A stretch of 64,000 bases of DNA from Rhizobium grahamii CCGE 502 (GCF_000298315.2 NZ_AEYE02000021.1:1-64000); one strand, 5' to 3'; positions 46,260 to 55,473 are shown, numbered from the stretch's first letter. A program made the numbers and translations. Notes: generated by a model from the sequence alone, not told the origin.

Positions 46260-47273
46260 TCAGTAGGCAACCCGCTTGTAGTATCGGCGCGTCGTCAGCG
46301 GGTGACTGCGGATGACTTCGAGGTGGGCGCTGATGCGCTCCAGGACGGTGGCAAGCAGGATCGGTGAGATCAGGCTGCGGACTTCCGGCGAAATGCCCGG
46401 GAGATCAAAGGCGGCGGTGTCTAGGACAGTCACCTTGTCGGTATAGGCTGGCGCGAAGTTTTCAAGGCGCTCGGCGAGCGGACGGCATGCATCCTCACCC
46501 TTGAAGAGGATGACGCTGACGCCCTTCTCGACAAGTTCCAGCGTCCCATGGAAAAAATCGGACGCGTGGACGGGACGGGTGCGGATCCACTGCATTTCTT
46601 CGAGGATGCACATGCCGTAGTAGAACGCTTCGGCCCAGACGTTCCCAGCACCCGTAATGATATGGTAGTCGGATCCGGCGAGGATATGGGCAAAGTCTTC
46701 CGCCTTGTCCTCGTACGCACGCTTGACGTCGATCAAGAGCCTTGGCAGCTTCTGAAGCTCGCCGATAAGGTGGTCGTAGTTGGCGATCTCGCCGCGATGG
46801 TTCATGATCGACAGCGCGATGAACAGCGACTGCAGATAGAAGGACTCGCAGGACGTATCATCTTCCGCAAAGTTTACGAATACATGGTCGCCACCCTTTC
46901 CAAGGGGTGTTTCCTGATGACCGACCAGTGTCAGTACAGTGGCACCGATTTCTTTGATCTTGGAAAGAAGAGCCACGCTTTCCTTCGTCGTACCGGACAA
47001 CGATGGCATGACAACAATGGAGTTTTTTGTAAGGTTGGCCGAGCCCGTGATGGAGAGTTCAGCCGTCAGGTCGATGAAGGCGGGGAAACGTGAGCTGCGT
47101 TGAAGCAGCTGGTGAGCCGGTTGCATGAGGATGGCTGCACCGCCGGTCCCCAGAAAGAAGACATTCTCGGCCCCGGCCGCAAGGCAAGACGTTATGACCT
47201 CGTCGAAGCGCTTGGCAAGGCCCGCAGCGCCCGACTGGATGCGCAGGAATCTCTGTTCGTCAAAATTAAGCAT
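46260..47273 (-). CDS. frlB: SIS-domain protein, fructosamine-6-phosphate deglycase-like
   Basis: A 337-residue double SIS protein. The first SIS half has NVFFLGTGGAAILMQPAHQL and VVMPSLSGTTKES; the second has IITGAGNVWAEAFYYGMC and ASDFFHGTLELVEKG, resembling FrlB. FrlB splits fructoselysine-6-phosphate into glucose-6-phosphate and amino acid. ATG at 47273 follows AGAGAG; the frame to 47501 overlaps the GntR gene and is not used. It lies upstream of frlD on the same strand and is divergent from the GntR regulator. Confidence 0.86.
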   Translation of the reverse strand: MLNFDEQRFLRIQSGAAGLAKRFDEVITSCLAAGAENVFFLGTGGAAILMQPAHQLLQRSSRFPAFIDLTAELSITGSANLTKNSIVVMPSLSGTTKESVALLSKIKEIGATVLTLVGHQETPLGKGGDHVFVNFAEDDTSCESFYLQSLFIALSIMNHRGEIANYDHLIGELQKLPRLLIDVKRAYEDKAEDFAHILAGSDYHIITGAGNVWAEAFYYGMCILEEMQWIRTRPVHASDFFHGTLELVEKGVSVILFKGEDACRPLAERLENFAPAYTDKVTVLDTAAFDLPGISPEVRSLISPILLATVLERISAHLEVIRSHPLTTRRYYKRVAY

Positions 47274-47338
47274 GGATAACTCTCTGTTGTCATGATCACG
47301 ATAGCCCGATCGCCGCTTCCCTTGTCGACCGAAACAAG

Positions 47339-47356
47339 TTGTAAGACAACTGACAT
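47339..47356 (-). promoter_or_regulatory. FrlR-type operator upstream of frlB
   Basis: Read on the minus strand it is ATGTCAGTTGTCTTACAA, 14 of 18 identical to the site at 48269-48286. A minus-strand TTGACA at 47375-47370 lies just upstream, so the site overlaps the frlB promoter. Confidence 0.6.
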
Positions 47357-47467
47357 CTATGTCGGATGGTGTCAAGAGGCTTGGGATCAACTTGAACGCC
47401 AGCACACCGGAGTGCCGTTCGACGAGGCCCATCGGCGAAAAATCAGCTTCGCTTGACCTTTTTAGAT

Positions 47468-47478
47468 TTGTCAGACAA
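47468..47478 (+). promoter_or_regulatory. FrlR-type palindrome upstream of its own gene
   Basis: TTGTCAGACAA is a perfect palindrome around one central base and matches the left half of the 18-base operators. It lies 14 bases before the GntR gene start and would give autoregulation. Confidence 0.55.
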
Positions 47479-47492
47479 GAAGGGCCACGTCT

Positions 47493-48245
47493 ATGAAACA
47501 TGCGAGGTCTGCCTTGGACGAACCCCTGCGCGATACGCGCACCCTGGTTATCCAGCTCCGCGATCGCATAGCCGATCTGATCCGCGATGAAGGCTTGAAC
47601 CCTGGCGACAAACTGCCGACCGAGGCACAGTTAACGGCGCGCTTCAAGATTTCGCGACCCGCCTTGCGCGAGGCCTTAAAGCTCCTGGAGCAGGACGACA
47701 TCATCTATGTCGAGCATGGGCGCGGCCGCTTCATTTCGGCCATGTCGGCTGTGCAGGTGGATCGACCCATTACCGTGTTCGAAAGCGTCACGGATATGGC
47801 ACGCCAATACGGTTACAAGCCCCACAACAAGGTGCTCTCGATCTCGGAGGAGGCGCCTGAAGCTACCGTTGCCAAAGCCCTTCACCTCAAATCGGGCGAA
47901 CGCGTCATTCGCGTCGAACGCCTCAGGCTGGAGAACGAAACGCCGATCATGTATTGCGTCGACTACGTGCCACGCAGCATTATTCCAACAAGGCTTTACG
48001 ACATCGACTGGAGCGGGTCTCTGCTTTCTTTGCTCGAACAGTACAAAAACCGGCCGCGGATGTCGGCTGCTTCGGTTGCCGCGGTCATGCTTCCGGATGA
48101 TGTCGTCGCCCGCAACGACCTGAGGGATTTTGGTCCAGCCCTCTTGATCACGGAGACCTGCTTTAATGCTGCCGGCGTGCCCGTGAATTATGCGATCGAT
48201 TATCATCGAGGCAGCCATTTCACCTTCAGCCTCGTGCGGAAATAG
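47493..48245 (+). CDS. GntR/HutC-family regulator of the frl genes
   Basis: A 250-residue GntR protein. The N-terminal winged helix spans about 17-85 (LRDRIADLIRDEGLNPGDKL, FKISRPALREALKLLEQDDI) and the C-terminal UTRA-like ligand domain follows (GERVIRVERLRLENETPIMY). It resembles FrlR/NagR-type repressors that bind sugar phosphates. It is divergent from frlB. The shared operators suggest it also controls the transporter operon 6 kb away. Possible effector: a fructosamine-6-phosphate. Confidence 0.9.
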   Translation: MKHARSALDEPLRDTRTLVIQLRDRIADLIRDEGLNPGDKLPTEAQLTARFKISRPALREALKLLEQDDIIYVEHGRGRFISAMSAVQVDRPITVFESVTDMARQYGYKPHNKVLSISEEAPEATVAKALHLKSGERVIRVERLRLENETPIMYCVDYVPRSIIPTRLYDIDWSGSLLSLLEQYKNRPRMSAASVAAVMLPDDVVARNDLRDFGPALLITETCFNAAGVPVNYAIDYHRGSHFTFSLVRK

Positions 48246-48268
48246 CACTGTTGCCCAAACCGGAATTC

Positions 48269-48286
48269 TTGACAGACGTCTTACAA
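48269..48286 (+). promoter_or_regulatory. FrlR-type operator downstream of the regulator
   Basis: TTGACAGACGTCTTACAA, with the perfect core AGACGTCT, lies 24 bases after the regulator stop. It is 15 of 18 identical to the operator at 41081-41098. No obvious gene follows before 48753. Confidence 0.6.
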
Positions 48287-48752
48287 CGCCTCGTTGGGCC
48301 CGATACGAGCGCTTGGAGATAGTTCATCTCCATGACTGCCCGAAGGTGAATTTGACTGGCGCCGATGACGCGCATCATCGGGCCGGGCGCAGGAGAGCCT
48401 GACGCAACCGGCCGGAATCTGGACTTCGAGCACGTTTATGGGATTCTGTGCTGATAACATCACGTCTTGAATCGCTCTATAGTTCCGCCATAGTTGTTGG
48501 GATTGAATCTCGCAAGTCGGAAGGGGACGCATCAGGGAGCACTATGGATTGGGTCCACCTCAATCGGCGGATCGGCTGGACGAAAGGTCCCAGTTATCTT
48601 CTTCGACACCTTGCCTTGCCGGCGAATCCATTCTTCTTTTAGACGTCATGGCAGACCTCAGCCGTCCGAGACCACTCGACATTGCGATAAATCATAACAG
48701 GTCCATAATGGATCTTGGCCTTTGTTTTGGTTCACTCTGGAGGAGGACTGAT
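48287..48752. other. Intergenic stretch after an operator-like site
   Basis: No gene recognised in these 466 bases. The inverted repeat GGAGAT/ATCTCC near 48316-48332 is short. The AGGAGGA ribosome site at the right end belongs to the next gene. Confidence 0.4.
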
Positions 48753-49250
48753 ATGTCGACTTTGATAGCTATTGTTTATCCGACCGAGGCCAAGGCAGAG
48801 GAAGTGCGTCAACGCTTGTTCGAAATGCAGAAGGAGTATCTGATCAAGGTTGGAGACGCAGTGATCGCAACCAAGACAGACGGCGGAAAGGTAAAGCTCA
48901 ACCAGTTAGTCAACACGACGGCTGCCGGCGCTGCATCTGGAAGCTTCTGGGGCCTCCTGATCGGCGTACTCTTCCTCAACCCGCTCCTGGGAGTGGCTGT
49001 CGGAGCAGCATCCGGCGCCATTGGCGGGGCGTTGACGGACGTCGGAATAAACGATGACTTCATGAAAGAGCTTGCCGCTAATCTTGATCCGGGCAAGGCG
49101 GCGTTATTCGTCCTGATCCAGGAAATGACGGAAGACAAGGTACTGAAACAGATATCGGCCTTCGGTGGTGTCGTGTTGAAGACCTCGCTCGATGAAACCA
49201 AGGAACACGTCCTGCGGGAAGCGTTGCAAAAGGCGGCCTCGGCCAGCTAG
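48753..49250 (+). CDS. DUF1269-like membrane protein
   Basis: A 165-residue protein. It starts STLIAIVYPTEAKAEEVRQR and has a central glycine/alanine-rich hydrophobic region (about 50-90, TAAGAASGSFWGLLIGVLFL, then VAVGAASGAIGGAL), flanked by ferredoxin-like halves, as in DUF1269 proteins. ATG at 48753 follows AGGAGGACTGAT. Probably associated with the inner membrane; no known function. Confidence 0.8.
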   Translation: MSTLIAIVYPTEAKAEEVRQRLFEMQKEYLIKVGDAVIATKTDGGKVKLNQLVNTTAAGAASGSFWGLLIGVLFLNPLLGVAVGAASGAIGGALTDVGINDDFMKELAANLDPGKAALFVLIQEMTEDKVLKQISAFGGVVLKTSLDETKEHVLREALQKAASAS

Positions 49251-49778
49251 GCTAAAGCGTCATTTTTGATCGGATGCAAGGATGTACCCCCGATGTTTCT
49301 TTGCATCGTCACAACGCGTATTGCGCGTCACAGCGCCGCCGCATTTTCCTCGATGCGTTCAGGACCCGAGACCGCAAGCGGGTTCATGGCCGATCATCAT
49401 AGTTCCACCGACGACGATCGCACGCTTTGAACCCAAGAAGCGATCGGTAATCCAACACCCTGGATCAGCATATCGGCAGATGCCGTATAAAGCCCGTAGA
49501 TCGGTGCCGCGTCGCAGTGGTCAGACCAAGTCCGCCGGACTGAACGTTTGAACCATCAAGGGATCAGGATGGCCCGCATGTCGTGGAAGCCCACATCTAG
49601 ACAAGAAGGGGCAACAAGACCCGGAGATACTTCACGGACGTCGGCATCGGCAGCAGGAGCAAATCGTCCTCGGAAGGGGACAAAAAGCATACTTCGGGCG
49701 TCCAAAGAAAAGCTGGACGATGGAACGCTTCGCAGTCCGAACAGACTACCTTCCGGAAATCGGTAAAACGTCGCCGAT
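49251..49778. other. Intergenic stretch
   Basis: No convincing gene. A 65-residue basic/serine-rich plus-strand frame from about 49569 lacks recognisable content. Confidence 0.4.
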
Positions 49779-50471
49779 TTAAGTGCGTACCCGAAGCGCG
49801 CGCTCGGTTCTGTCGGCAATCTGGGTGACCGCATAGGCAATCACCATGTAGATAACGACGGCCACGAGGAAAGCCTCGAGATAGTAGAAGTTCAGCGCTG
49901 CGGTCAGTTGTGATTGGGCGAAGATGTCGACGACCTCGATCGCGAAACCAAGGGACAAGGCCTTCATGATGACCATGAACGAGTTGGCAAGATCCGGAAT
50001 CGCCGCCACGATGACCTGGGGCAGCATGACCCGCCGAAAGAGCTGGCTGCGCCTGTAACCTAAGGAGAAGGCTGCATCCGCCTGGCCCTTGTCGAAGGAG
50101 TTCAGGGCACCTTTAACTACCTCCGCCTGGAAGGCAGCGACACAGGCCGTCAGGGCGACAATGAGAGTTACCCAATTCGGCGTCGAATGGCCATTGTACT
50201 CCACACCGACGAGCGACGTCAGGAACTCCAGGGTCGACGGTAGTCCGTAGTAGGCGAGGAAGATCACCACCACCATCGGAACGCCTTTGAAGGCTACCTT
50301 GTAGGCGGCGACAAGCTGGCGAAGCACGGGAATTCGTCGATACTCGACCATAGCGAACAGGCTGCCGATAATCGTCGATAATACGAAGATGGCTAGCGCC
50401 ATCGCAAGCGTCAGCGGTACCGCGCCAAGGATGTCCAAGAGGTCTGGAAGAAGAACTTCGATATCGAACAT
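49779..50471 (-). CDS. Amino-acid-type ABC transporter permease (second of pair)
   Basis: A 230-residue HisM/GlnP-type permease with hydrophobic segments throughout. Motifs include AYKVAFKGVPMVVVIFLAYY and the coupling loop DAAFSLGYRRSQLFRRVMLP. It lies 19 bases after the first permease gene; together they form a heterodimer. Last gene of a minus-strand operon that starts with the LysR gene. Confidence 0.9.
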   Translation of the reverse strand: MFDIEVLLPDLLDILGAVPLTLAMALAIFVLSTIIGSLFAMVEYRRIPVLRQLVAAYKVAFKGVPMVVVIFLAYYGLPSTLEFLTSLVGVEYNGHSTPNWVTLIVALTACVAAFQAEVVKGALNSFDKGQADAAFSLGYRRSQLFRRVMLPQVIVAAIPDLANSFMVIMKALSLGFAIEVVDIFAQSQLTAALNFYYLEAFLVAVVIYMVIAYAVTQIADRTERALRVRT

Positions 50472-50490
50472 GATGCGCTCCTCCCTTCGA

Positions 50491-51198
50491 TTAGACGCTT
50501 GCCATCAGCGTGGTACGGGCCGGCGGCGTGCCCGGAACGAACTTCGCGGAACGAAGCTCGAAGAAGCGGACGACCAGCCAAGCGAACAGGCACATGACCG
50601 AGTAGAGCGCCGCTAATACGAGGTAGGTCTCGAACTGGTACTGGTTGTAATCGCGTTCCATGACAAGATGAGCCGTTGCCATCACATCGGCCGCCCCGAT
50701 GTACATGACCAGTGCGACGTTGTGGATCAGATAGATGATGGAATTCCCATAGCCCGGCAGCGCGATGTGTACGGCCTGTGGGGCGATAACGCGTAAGAGT
50801 TTCTGCCGGAAGCTGTAGCCAAGACTGTCCGCCGCCTCATGCTGACCACGTTCGACAGCGAGATAGGCAGGACGCATTACCTCCGACAAATATCCCCCGT
50901 GGTACAGGCTTAGTCCCAACATTGCAGCGACCGTCGGCGATACGAAATCCTCAAGGCCTAAAACATCCACCAACACAGGAAGTCCGTAGAAAGCCACGAA
51001 GAGCTGAAGCACGACAGGAACGCTCCTGGCATAGGATACGTAGAGATCGGCCAGCTGACTGATGAAGGGTATCCTGCGGACCCGGAACGTCGTCGCAATC
51101 AATGCCAGCACAAAGCCGGCGACCATGGCCGTGAGCGTGATCGCAAGCGTCAGCGGCAAAGCCGAGAGCAGCTCGGGGATCATTATGGATAGGTCCAC
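50491..51198 (-). CDS. Amino-acid-type ABC transporter permease (first of pair)
   Basis: A 235-residue permease. It has DLYVSYARSVPVVLQLFVAF and the coupling loop EAADSLGYSFRQKLLRVIAP. Hydrophobic throughout. It lies 56 bases after the binding-protein gene and 19 before the partner permease. Confidence 0.9.
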   Translation of the reverse strand: MDLSIMIPELLSALPLTLAITLTAMVAGFVLALIATTFRVRRIPFISQLADLYVSYARSVPVVLQLFVAFYGLPVLVDVLGLEDFVSPTVAAMLGLSLYHGGYLSEVMRPAYLAVERGQHEAADSLGYSFRQKLLRVIAPQAVHIALPGYGNSIIYLIHNVALVMYIGAADVMATAHLVMERDYNQYQFETYLVLAALYSVMCLFAWLVVRFFELRSAKFVPGTPPARTTLMASV

Positions 51199-51254
51199 GT
51201 CGGAACACTCCTTCTTTCAGTCTTGGGCCAGGTCTCCGGCTTTAGAGCCCGGCG

Positions 51255-52082
51255 TTACTTCATGTACGCCGTGATGTCCTCGCTGAACCACTTCTGCGAA
51301 AGCTTGGCGAGCGTACCATCGGCGTGAAGTTCCTTCAGAGCCTTGCCGATACCATCCGCCAGTTCCTGATTCTCTTCGGACCGGTGGATTAGAACGAACG
51401 TTTTGTTGATGGCGACTGGCTCGCTTGCCTGGACGTTGAGCTTCTGCTGGTCGATCACCGTCTGCTCGCCAAGATTGGACGGGAGGACGAGCGCATCGTA
51501 CTTGCCGTTCTCGACTTCCTTCAGGCGGTCCGGATAGGGAATGCCGGCACTCGAAGCCGTAACTTCGATCTTGTAGTCGGGATTCTTTTCCTGCCAAGCG
51601 GTAGCGAACTTGTAGATGCCACCACCCGCCGTCACCGGTACGATCTTCTTGCCGACAAGATCTTTCATCTCCTTGATGCCGCTGTCTTTGCGGCTGTAGA
51701 TCTTGATCAGGCTGGCGCCGATCGGAGCTTCAGGGATGAGGAACTGCTTCTCCCGCGCGGGCGCCCGATAGTAGCCGCCGGTCGCGATGTCGTACTTGCC
51801 GGTTGCAAGTCCCGTCTCCTGGGCTATGTCGGCCGCACCTTCCATGACGAACTTGTACTGGGGAAGCTTCGCGTTGATCGCCTTCAGCACATCGGGCTCA
51901 TAGCCTTGCGGCTCTACGCCAATCGCACCCCAGGACAGCGGCTTTGATTCCGCAGCGGTGGCAATCTTGATCGTCCGGACGGCGTCTTGGGCATGGGATG
52001 CGCCCGCGATTGCGAGAGCGACGGACATGCTGGCGACGGCAATGCCGAGACCGCGGCGGGAAAGTGAACTCGGAGAAGTCAT
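51255..52082 (-). CDS. Amino-acid-type ABC transporter binding protein
   Basis: A 275-residue periplasmic protein with signal peptide (LSRRGLGIAVASMSVALAIA, then GASHAQ). Family-3 fold is seen in AAESKPLSWGAIGVEPQGYE and GLATGKYDIATGGYYRAPAR. ATG at 52082 is favoured because AAGG lies nine bases upstream; ATG at 52091 sits directly on that site. The ligand is unknown; aromatic residues (GGYYRAP) replace the acidic/basic pair seen in many amino-acid binders, which may mean a non-standard solute. Confidence 0.88.
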   Translation of the reverse strand: MTSPSSLSRRGLGIAVASMSVALAIAGASHAQDAVRTIKIATAAESKPLSWGAIGVEPQGYEPDVLKAINAKLPQYKFVMEGAADIAQETGLATGKYDIATGGYYRAPAREKQFLIPEAPIGASLIKIYSRKDSGIKEMKDLVGKKIVPVTAGGGIYKFATAWQEKNPDYKIEVTASSAGIPYPDRLKEVENGKYDALVLPSNLGEQTVIDQQKLNVQASEPVAINKTFVLIHRSEENQELADGIGKALKELHADGTLAKLSQKWFSEDITAYMK

Positions 52083-52098
52083 TTCTGGCATCCTTTCT

Positions 52099-52839
52099 CT
52101 ATTGGATGGTTTTTTCTGAATTGAGGAACTGGGCAAGGCGCGGGTTGGAGGGCGTATCGAAGATCTCGGTCGGGCTGCCGTCGGCTGCGACGACGCCGCG
52201 ATCCATGAAGACGATTCGGTTGGAGATGTTCTTCGCGAATTGCATCTCATGGGTGACGAGGAGTGAGGTAATCCCCGAGGAGGTCACGTCCTTGATCACC
52301 TTCAAGACCTCGTTGACGAGTTCAGGATCGAGCGATGACGTCGGCTCGTCAAAGAGCATCACGTCCGGCTTGACCGCGAGTGCTCTGGCGATTCCCGTTC
52401 TCTGGAGCTGGCCGCCGGAAAGCTGGGACGGATAGCTGTTCAGCTTGTCTGAAAGCCCGACCCGGTCTAGCTCCTCCAGTGCAATGGCGCGGGCCTCATC
52501 CTTAGACTTGCCCTGCACGACCACCAGCGGATCCATGACGTTCTGCATCACGGTCATGTTCTTGAAGACGTTGAACTGCTGGAACACCATCGCGGTGCGC
52601 AGACGGATCGCCTGGACGGCCGCTTTATCCGGTCGGGCGAAATCCATCCTAATGTCGTCGAACGTGATCGATCCGGATGCGGGCTTGGCCAGATGGTTGA
52701 TGCACTTCAAGAGCGTCGTCTTGCCGGTCCCGCTCGGTCCAATAATCGAAACGACGTCACCTCGCTTTACCGAGAGATCGACCCCCTTCAGGATATCGGT
52801 GCTACCGTAGGACAGCTTCAGGTTCTTGATCTCAAGCAT
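52099..52839 (-). CDS. Amino-acid-type ABC transporter ATP-binding protein
   Basis: A 246-residue ATPase. Walker A is GPSGTGKTT, the signature LSGGQLQRTGIARAL, Walker [14 protein letters not shown] and the switch VTHEMQF. ATG at 52839 begins nine bases after the monooxygenase stop; the frame to 52902 lies within that gene and is not used. It energises uptake of the same solute as the neighbouring binding protein and permeases. Confidence 0.92.
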   Translation of the reverse strand: MLEIKNLKLSYGSTDILKGVDLSVKRGDVVSIIGPSGTGKTTLLKCINHLAKPASGSITFDDIRMDFARPDKAAVQAIRLRTAMVFQQFNVFKNMTVMQNVMDPLVVVQGKSKDEARAIALEELDRVGLSDKLNSYPSQLSGGQLQRTGIARALAVKPDVMLFDEPTSSLDPELVNEVLKVIKDVTSSGITSLLVTHEMQFAKNISNRIVFMDRGVVAADGSPTEIFDTPSNPRLAQFLNSEKTIQ

Positions 52840-52847
52840 TTCTGGTC

Positions 52848-54323
52848 TCAGGTCCTTTCGGATGATAGTTCGGGAAGCACTCCGGTCTTGTCCTCTTCCC
52901 ACTCGTCTCCGAGGAGCTCCGGCGTGTCGAATGCCTCAAGATTTTCGAAGTGCTTTTCGCGGTCGCTGACGAAAAGCGACCTGACAATGCCTCGGGCCAG
53001 GCGGTCGGCACCTTCACTGATCGCCGGAATGTCGCCTGTGAGTTTCCCATGGCTGAGCGTCGCCGGGAAATTGAAGCAGTGGATCTTCGCCAGCGCCGGG
53101 CATGCGCCAGGTTCCGTCTCAAGGAATTCAAATGCTTCTCCGAGGTCAGGCGAAGCTTCGAGTTCTCCGTTCGACATTCCCGCGGGCGTAGGAAAGCGAT
53201 CCCGCCAGAGCCGGATATAAGGCGCGACAGCGGCGAGCTCCGGACGGCCATTCAAGTCGATCTTAAAGCCAGTTCCGAAGACTATGAAGTCTACCGCGTA
53301 GCGACCTTTCGGCGTCCTGACGACCACATGGTCGCCTTCCTGTTCCAGACCGATAATGGGGCTTCCAAGGTGTAGGTGGGCCTGTGGGAAGGAACTGACG
53401 CGCTGGACACTTGGCCGAGGCGGCGGTGTCTGCTGACCCATGGCGTAATTGAGGAACCGCCACTTCCATTCGTCAGGAAGGCCTGCAAATCCATGCACGA
53501 CGCCCTGGCTCCCTATACCGGTGAACTTGTTGATGCGCGGCAATTCCTTGCGACGGACGAACATGTCGAGCTGAGCGACGCCGGCTTCCAGAGCTGTCGC
53601 GGCGTTGTCCATGGCCGACGCACCTGCGCCGATGACCCCCACCCGCTTTCCCGTAAGCGCCGAGAAATCAATCTCGTCGGCCGTATGAGCCCAGAATTTA
53701 CGATCGATGCCGTTCGCAATCGGCGGCACGAAGGGTCCGCCCAAACCGTCGCGGCCAGTCGCAAGCACGATGTGTCGGGTGGTCATCGTTTCCTCGCGAC
53801 CGCCCTGACGACAGATGAGATCGAGCATCCCATCGTCGCGCGGCAGGATCGCATCGACAGAGATGCCATTTTGCACGGGGAGCTCGAGGACCCGGCGATA
53901 CCAAACCAGATATTCCATCCAGGTCTCGCGTGGCGCGCGGTCGAGCGCGATCCAGGCTTCACGACCGTAACGCGCTTCGAAATAGGCGCGAAACGTCAGA
54001 GCCGGCAGGCCCATCGCCGGGCCGGTGAGTTGCTTGGGAGAGCGAAGGGTTCGCATTCGCGCGAAGGTGACCCAAGGGCCCTCACGCCCAGCCGGCGCCT
54101 TGTCGAGTACGACGTGGTTGGCGACCCCCATGCGCTTCAGCATTCCCGAGGCTACGAGGCCGGCCATTCCACCGCCGATAATCACAACGTCGACGACCGG
54201 CCGACCATCAACCACGCGTGGCGGCACCCATGCCTTGGCAGGCAGCTCAAGCCATGCGAGATCCTGACGGAGTCGGTCCTCGAGGGCCTCAAGTCCATTC
54301 GGGAATGCGCCGAGGTCGCTCAT
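52848..54323 (-). CDS. Flavin-containing monooxygenase-like FAD/NAD(P) oxidoreductase
   Basis: A 491-residue two-dinucleotide protein. The FAD motif is VVIIGGGMAGLVASGML (GGGMAG at 50-55), and a second Rossmann motif GAGASAMDNAATALEAG lies at 232-248. The stretch FARMRTLRSPKQLTGPAMGL and the ATG signature HIVLATGRDG (184-193) are as in FMO/lysine-monooxygenase relatives. Such enzymes hydroxylate amines or oxidise sulfides with NADPH and oxygen. ATG at 54323 overlaps the LysR stop by ATGA, so regulator and enzyme are co-translated. The substrate is probably what the adjacent ABC transporter imports. Confidence 0.85.
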   Translation of the reverse strand: MSDLGAFPNGLEALEDRLRQDLAWLELPAKAWVPPRVVDGRPVVDVVIIGGGMAGLVASGMLKRMGVANHVVLDKAPAGREGPWVTFARMRTLRSPKQLTGPAMGLPALTFRAYFEARYGREAWIALDRAPRETWMEYLVWYRRVLELPVQNGISVDAILPRDDGMLDLICRQGGREETMTTRHIVLATGRDGLGGPFVPPIANGIDRKFWAHTADEIDFSALTGKRVGVIGAGASAMDNAATALEAGVAQLDMFVRRKELPRINKFTGIGSQGVVHGFAGLPDEWKWRFLNYAMGQQTPPPRPSVQRVSSFPQAHLHLGSPIIGLEQEGDHVVVRTPKGRYAVDFIVFGTGFKIDLNGRPELAAVAPYIRLWRDRFPTPAGMSNGELEASPDLGEAFEFLETEPGACPALAKIHCFNFPATLSHGKLTGDIPAISEGADRLARGIVRSLFVSDREKHFENLEAFDTPELLGDEWEEDKTGVLPELSSERT

Positions 54324-55318
54324 CGCGGCGCTCCTTCAGAAATTTCCGGCGACCCATAGACTGTGTCCGCAAGCGCCTCTGAGCCGTTCGAATCGATTAT
54401 GCGGCAACCGGACATCGCCAAGGCCTCGGCTCGTGTCGTATCGATCAGGGCGGCGACCGTCGGGGTGAGTGGCAACGCCGCGGCTGAGATGGCTCCAAAG
54501 AGAAAAGGTATTGTCTGATCGATCGCACGCATCGCGATCCCATCCAAAGGAATGCCCCGGACAGTCGCCGGTTCAACGATCGCTACTCCTAGCCCTGAGC
54601 GAACCAGCGAGAGCGCTGTCAGTGATGCGTTGACGTCTATGATGCGATCCGGTGATACGCCTGCCCGGTCCAAGGCTTCATTGACGCGGTGCCGCAGTCG
54701 ATAGGGATTTGCAAGGGTAATGATGCGGCGGTCGGCGACATCCGTGAGCCGCACCACGTCTCTCGCGGCGAGCGGATCGCTGGCACCAATCGCCACGACG
54801 CAGGGCGCCTCGGCAATCCAATGGATTTCCAGCCCAGGATGTTCGAGCGGAAGGCTTGATATACCAACGTCGGCCGACCGGGCAAGGACCGCCTGAACGA
54901 CATTCTCTGCGGCAAGCGCCTGTATATGAAGATGACGCGGGATGAGGTTAGCAGCGACAGCGGCGAGCGCTTGCGGCAAGATCCCAGCGGCTAGTGACGG
55001 TGTTGCCGCGACCGTAATCGTCATCGGCTCGTCAAGCGCAATCGCCTCTGCCCTCTCGCGGATATGGGCCAGGCTGGCGAGGTGACGCTCGACTTCCGCA
55101 TGAAACAACAGGCCGCGGGAGGTCGGCGTGATACGCGGACCGCTCCGATGTAGCAGAGCATAGCCGAGATCTGCCTCGAGGTCCTGGATCAGCCTCGTAA
55201 CCGCGGGCTGTGAGCGGCCAAGCAAACGCGCGGCGCCGGTCACACTGCCTGCAGACATGACAGCTGCAAAGGCCTCCAGTTGGCGAATATCGAGCGGAGT
55301 AGAATGCATATTGGACAT
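54320..55318 (-). CDS. LysR-family regulator
   Basis: A 332-residue LysR protein. The N-terminal HTH is LDIRQLEAFAAVMSAGSVTG, then AARLLGRSQPAVTRLIQDLE. The effector domain begins near 95 (MTITVAATPSLAAGILPQAL). ATG at 55318 has AGAGGA at seven bases. Unusually, it is the first gene of the operon it probably controls and overlaps the monooxygenase start. It is divergent from the CMD-protein pair and probably controls both directions. Confidence 0.92.
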   Translation of the reverse strand: MSNMHSTPLDIRQLEAFAAVMSAGSVTGAARLLGRSQPAVTRLIQDLEADLGYALLHRSGPRITPTSRGLLFHAEVERHLASLAHIRERAEAIALDEPMTITVAATPSLAAGILPQALAAVAANLIPRHLHIQALAAENVVQAVLARSADVGISSLPLEHPGLEIHWIAEAPCVVAIGASDPLAARDVVRLTDVADRRIITLANPYRLRHRVNEALDRAGVSPDRIIDVNASLTALSLVRSGLGVAIVEPATVRGIPLDGIAMRAIDQTIPFLFGAISAAALPLTPTVAALIDTTRAEALAMSGCRIIDSNGSEALADTVYGSPEISEGAPR

Positions 55319-55388
55319 CAACCATCCTCTTTCATGTCAGTAAAGCATGGGTTTTCCCTGAAAGCGACCCAGAGTAGATAATAATTTC

Positions 55389-55444
55389 GCATCAATGTGA
55401 TGCTATCATCGCGGTTTGACATAATGGCTTGCCCCGCATACCTA
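55389..55444 (+). promoter_or_regulatory. LysR-box palindrome and promoter of the CMD-protein genes
   Basis: GCATCAATGTGATGC (55389-55403) is a perfect palindrome with a three-base centre, suited to LysR binding. TTGACA at 55416-55421 and TACCTA at 55439-55444 (17-base spacer) form a weak plus-strand promoter. This placement implies that the CMD gene starts at 55474 and not at the ATG at 55429. Confidence 0.5.
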
Positions 55445-55473
55445 TGAGGTCCCGTAATATCGAGGAGCCAGTT

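Noticed and set aside
49548-49766. 72-codon plus-strand frame
   Set aside because: Basic/serine-rich composition with no recognisable features; a gene is possible but not supported.
53376-54359. 327-codon plus-strand frame
   Set aside because: It is antisense to the monooxygenase gene.
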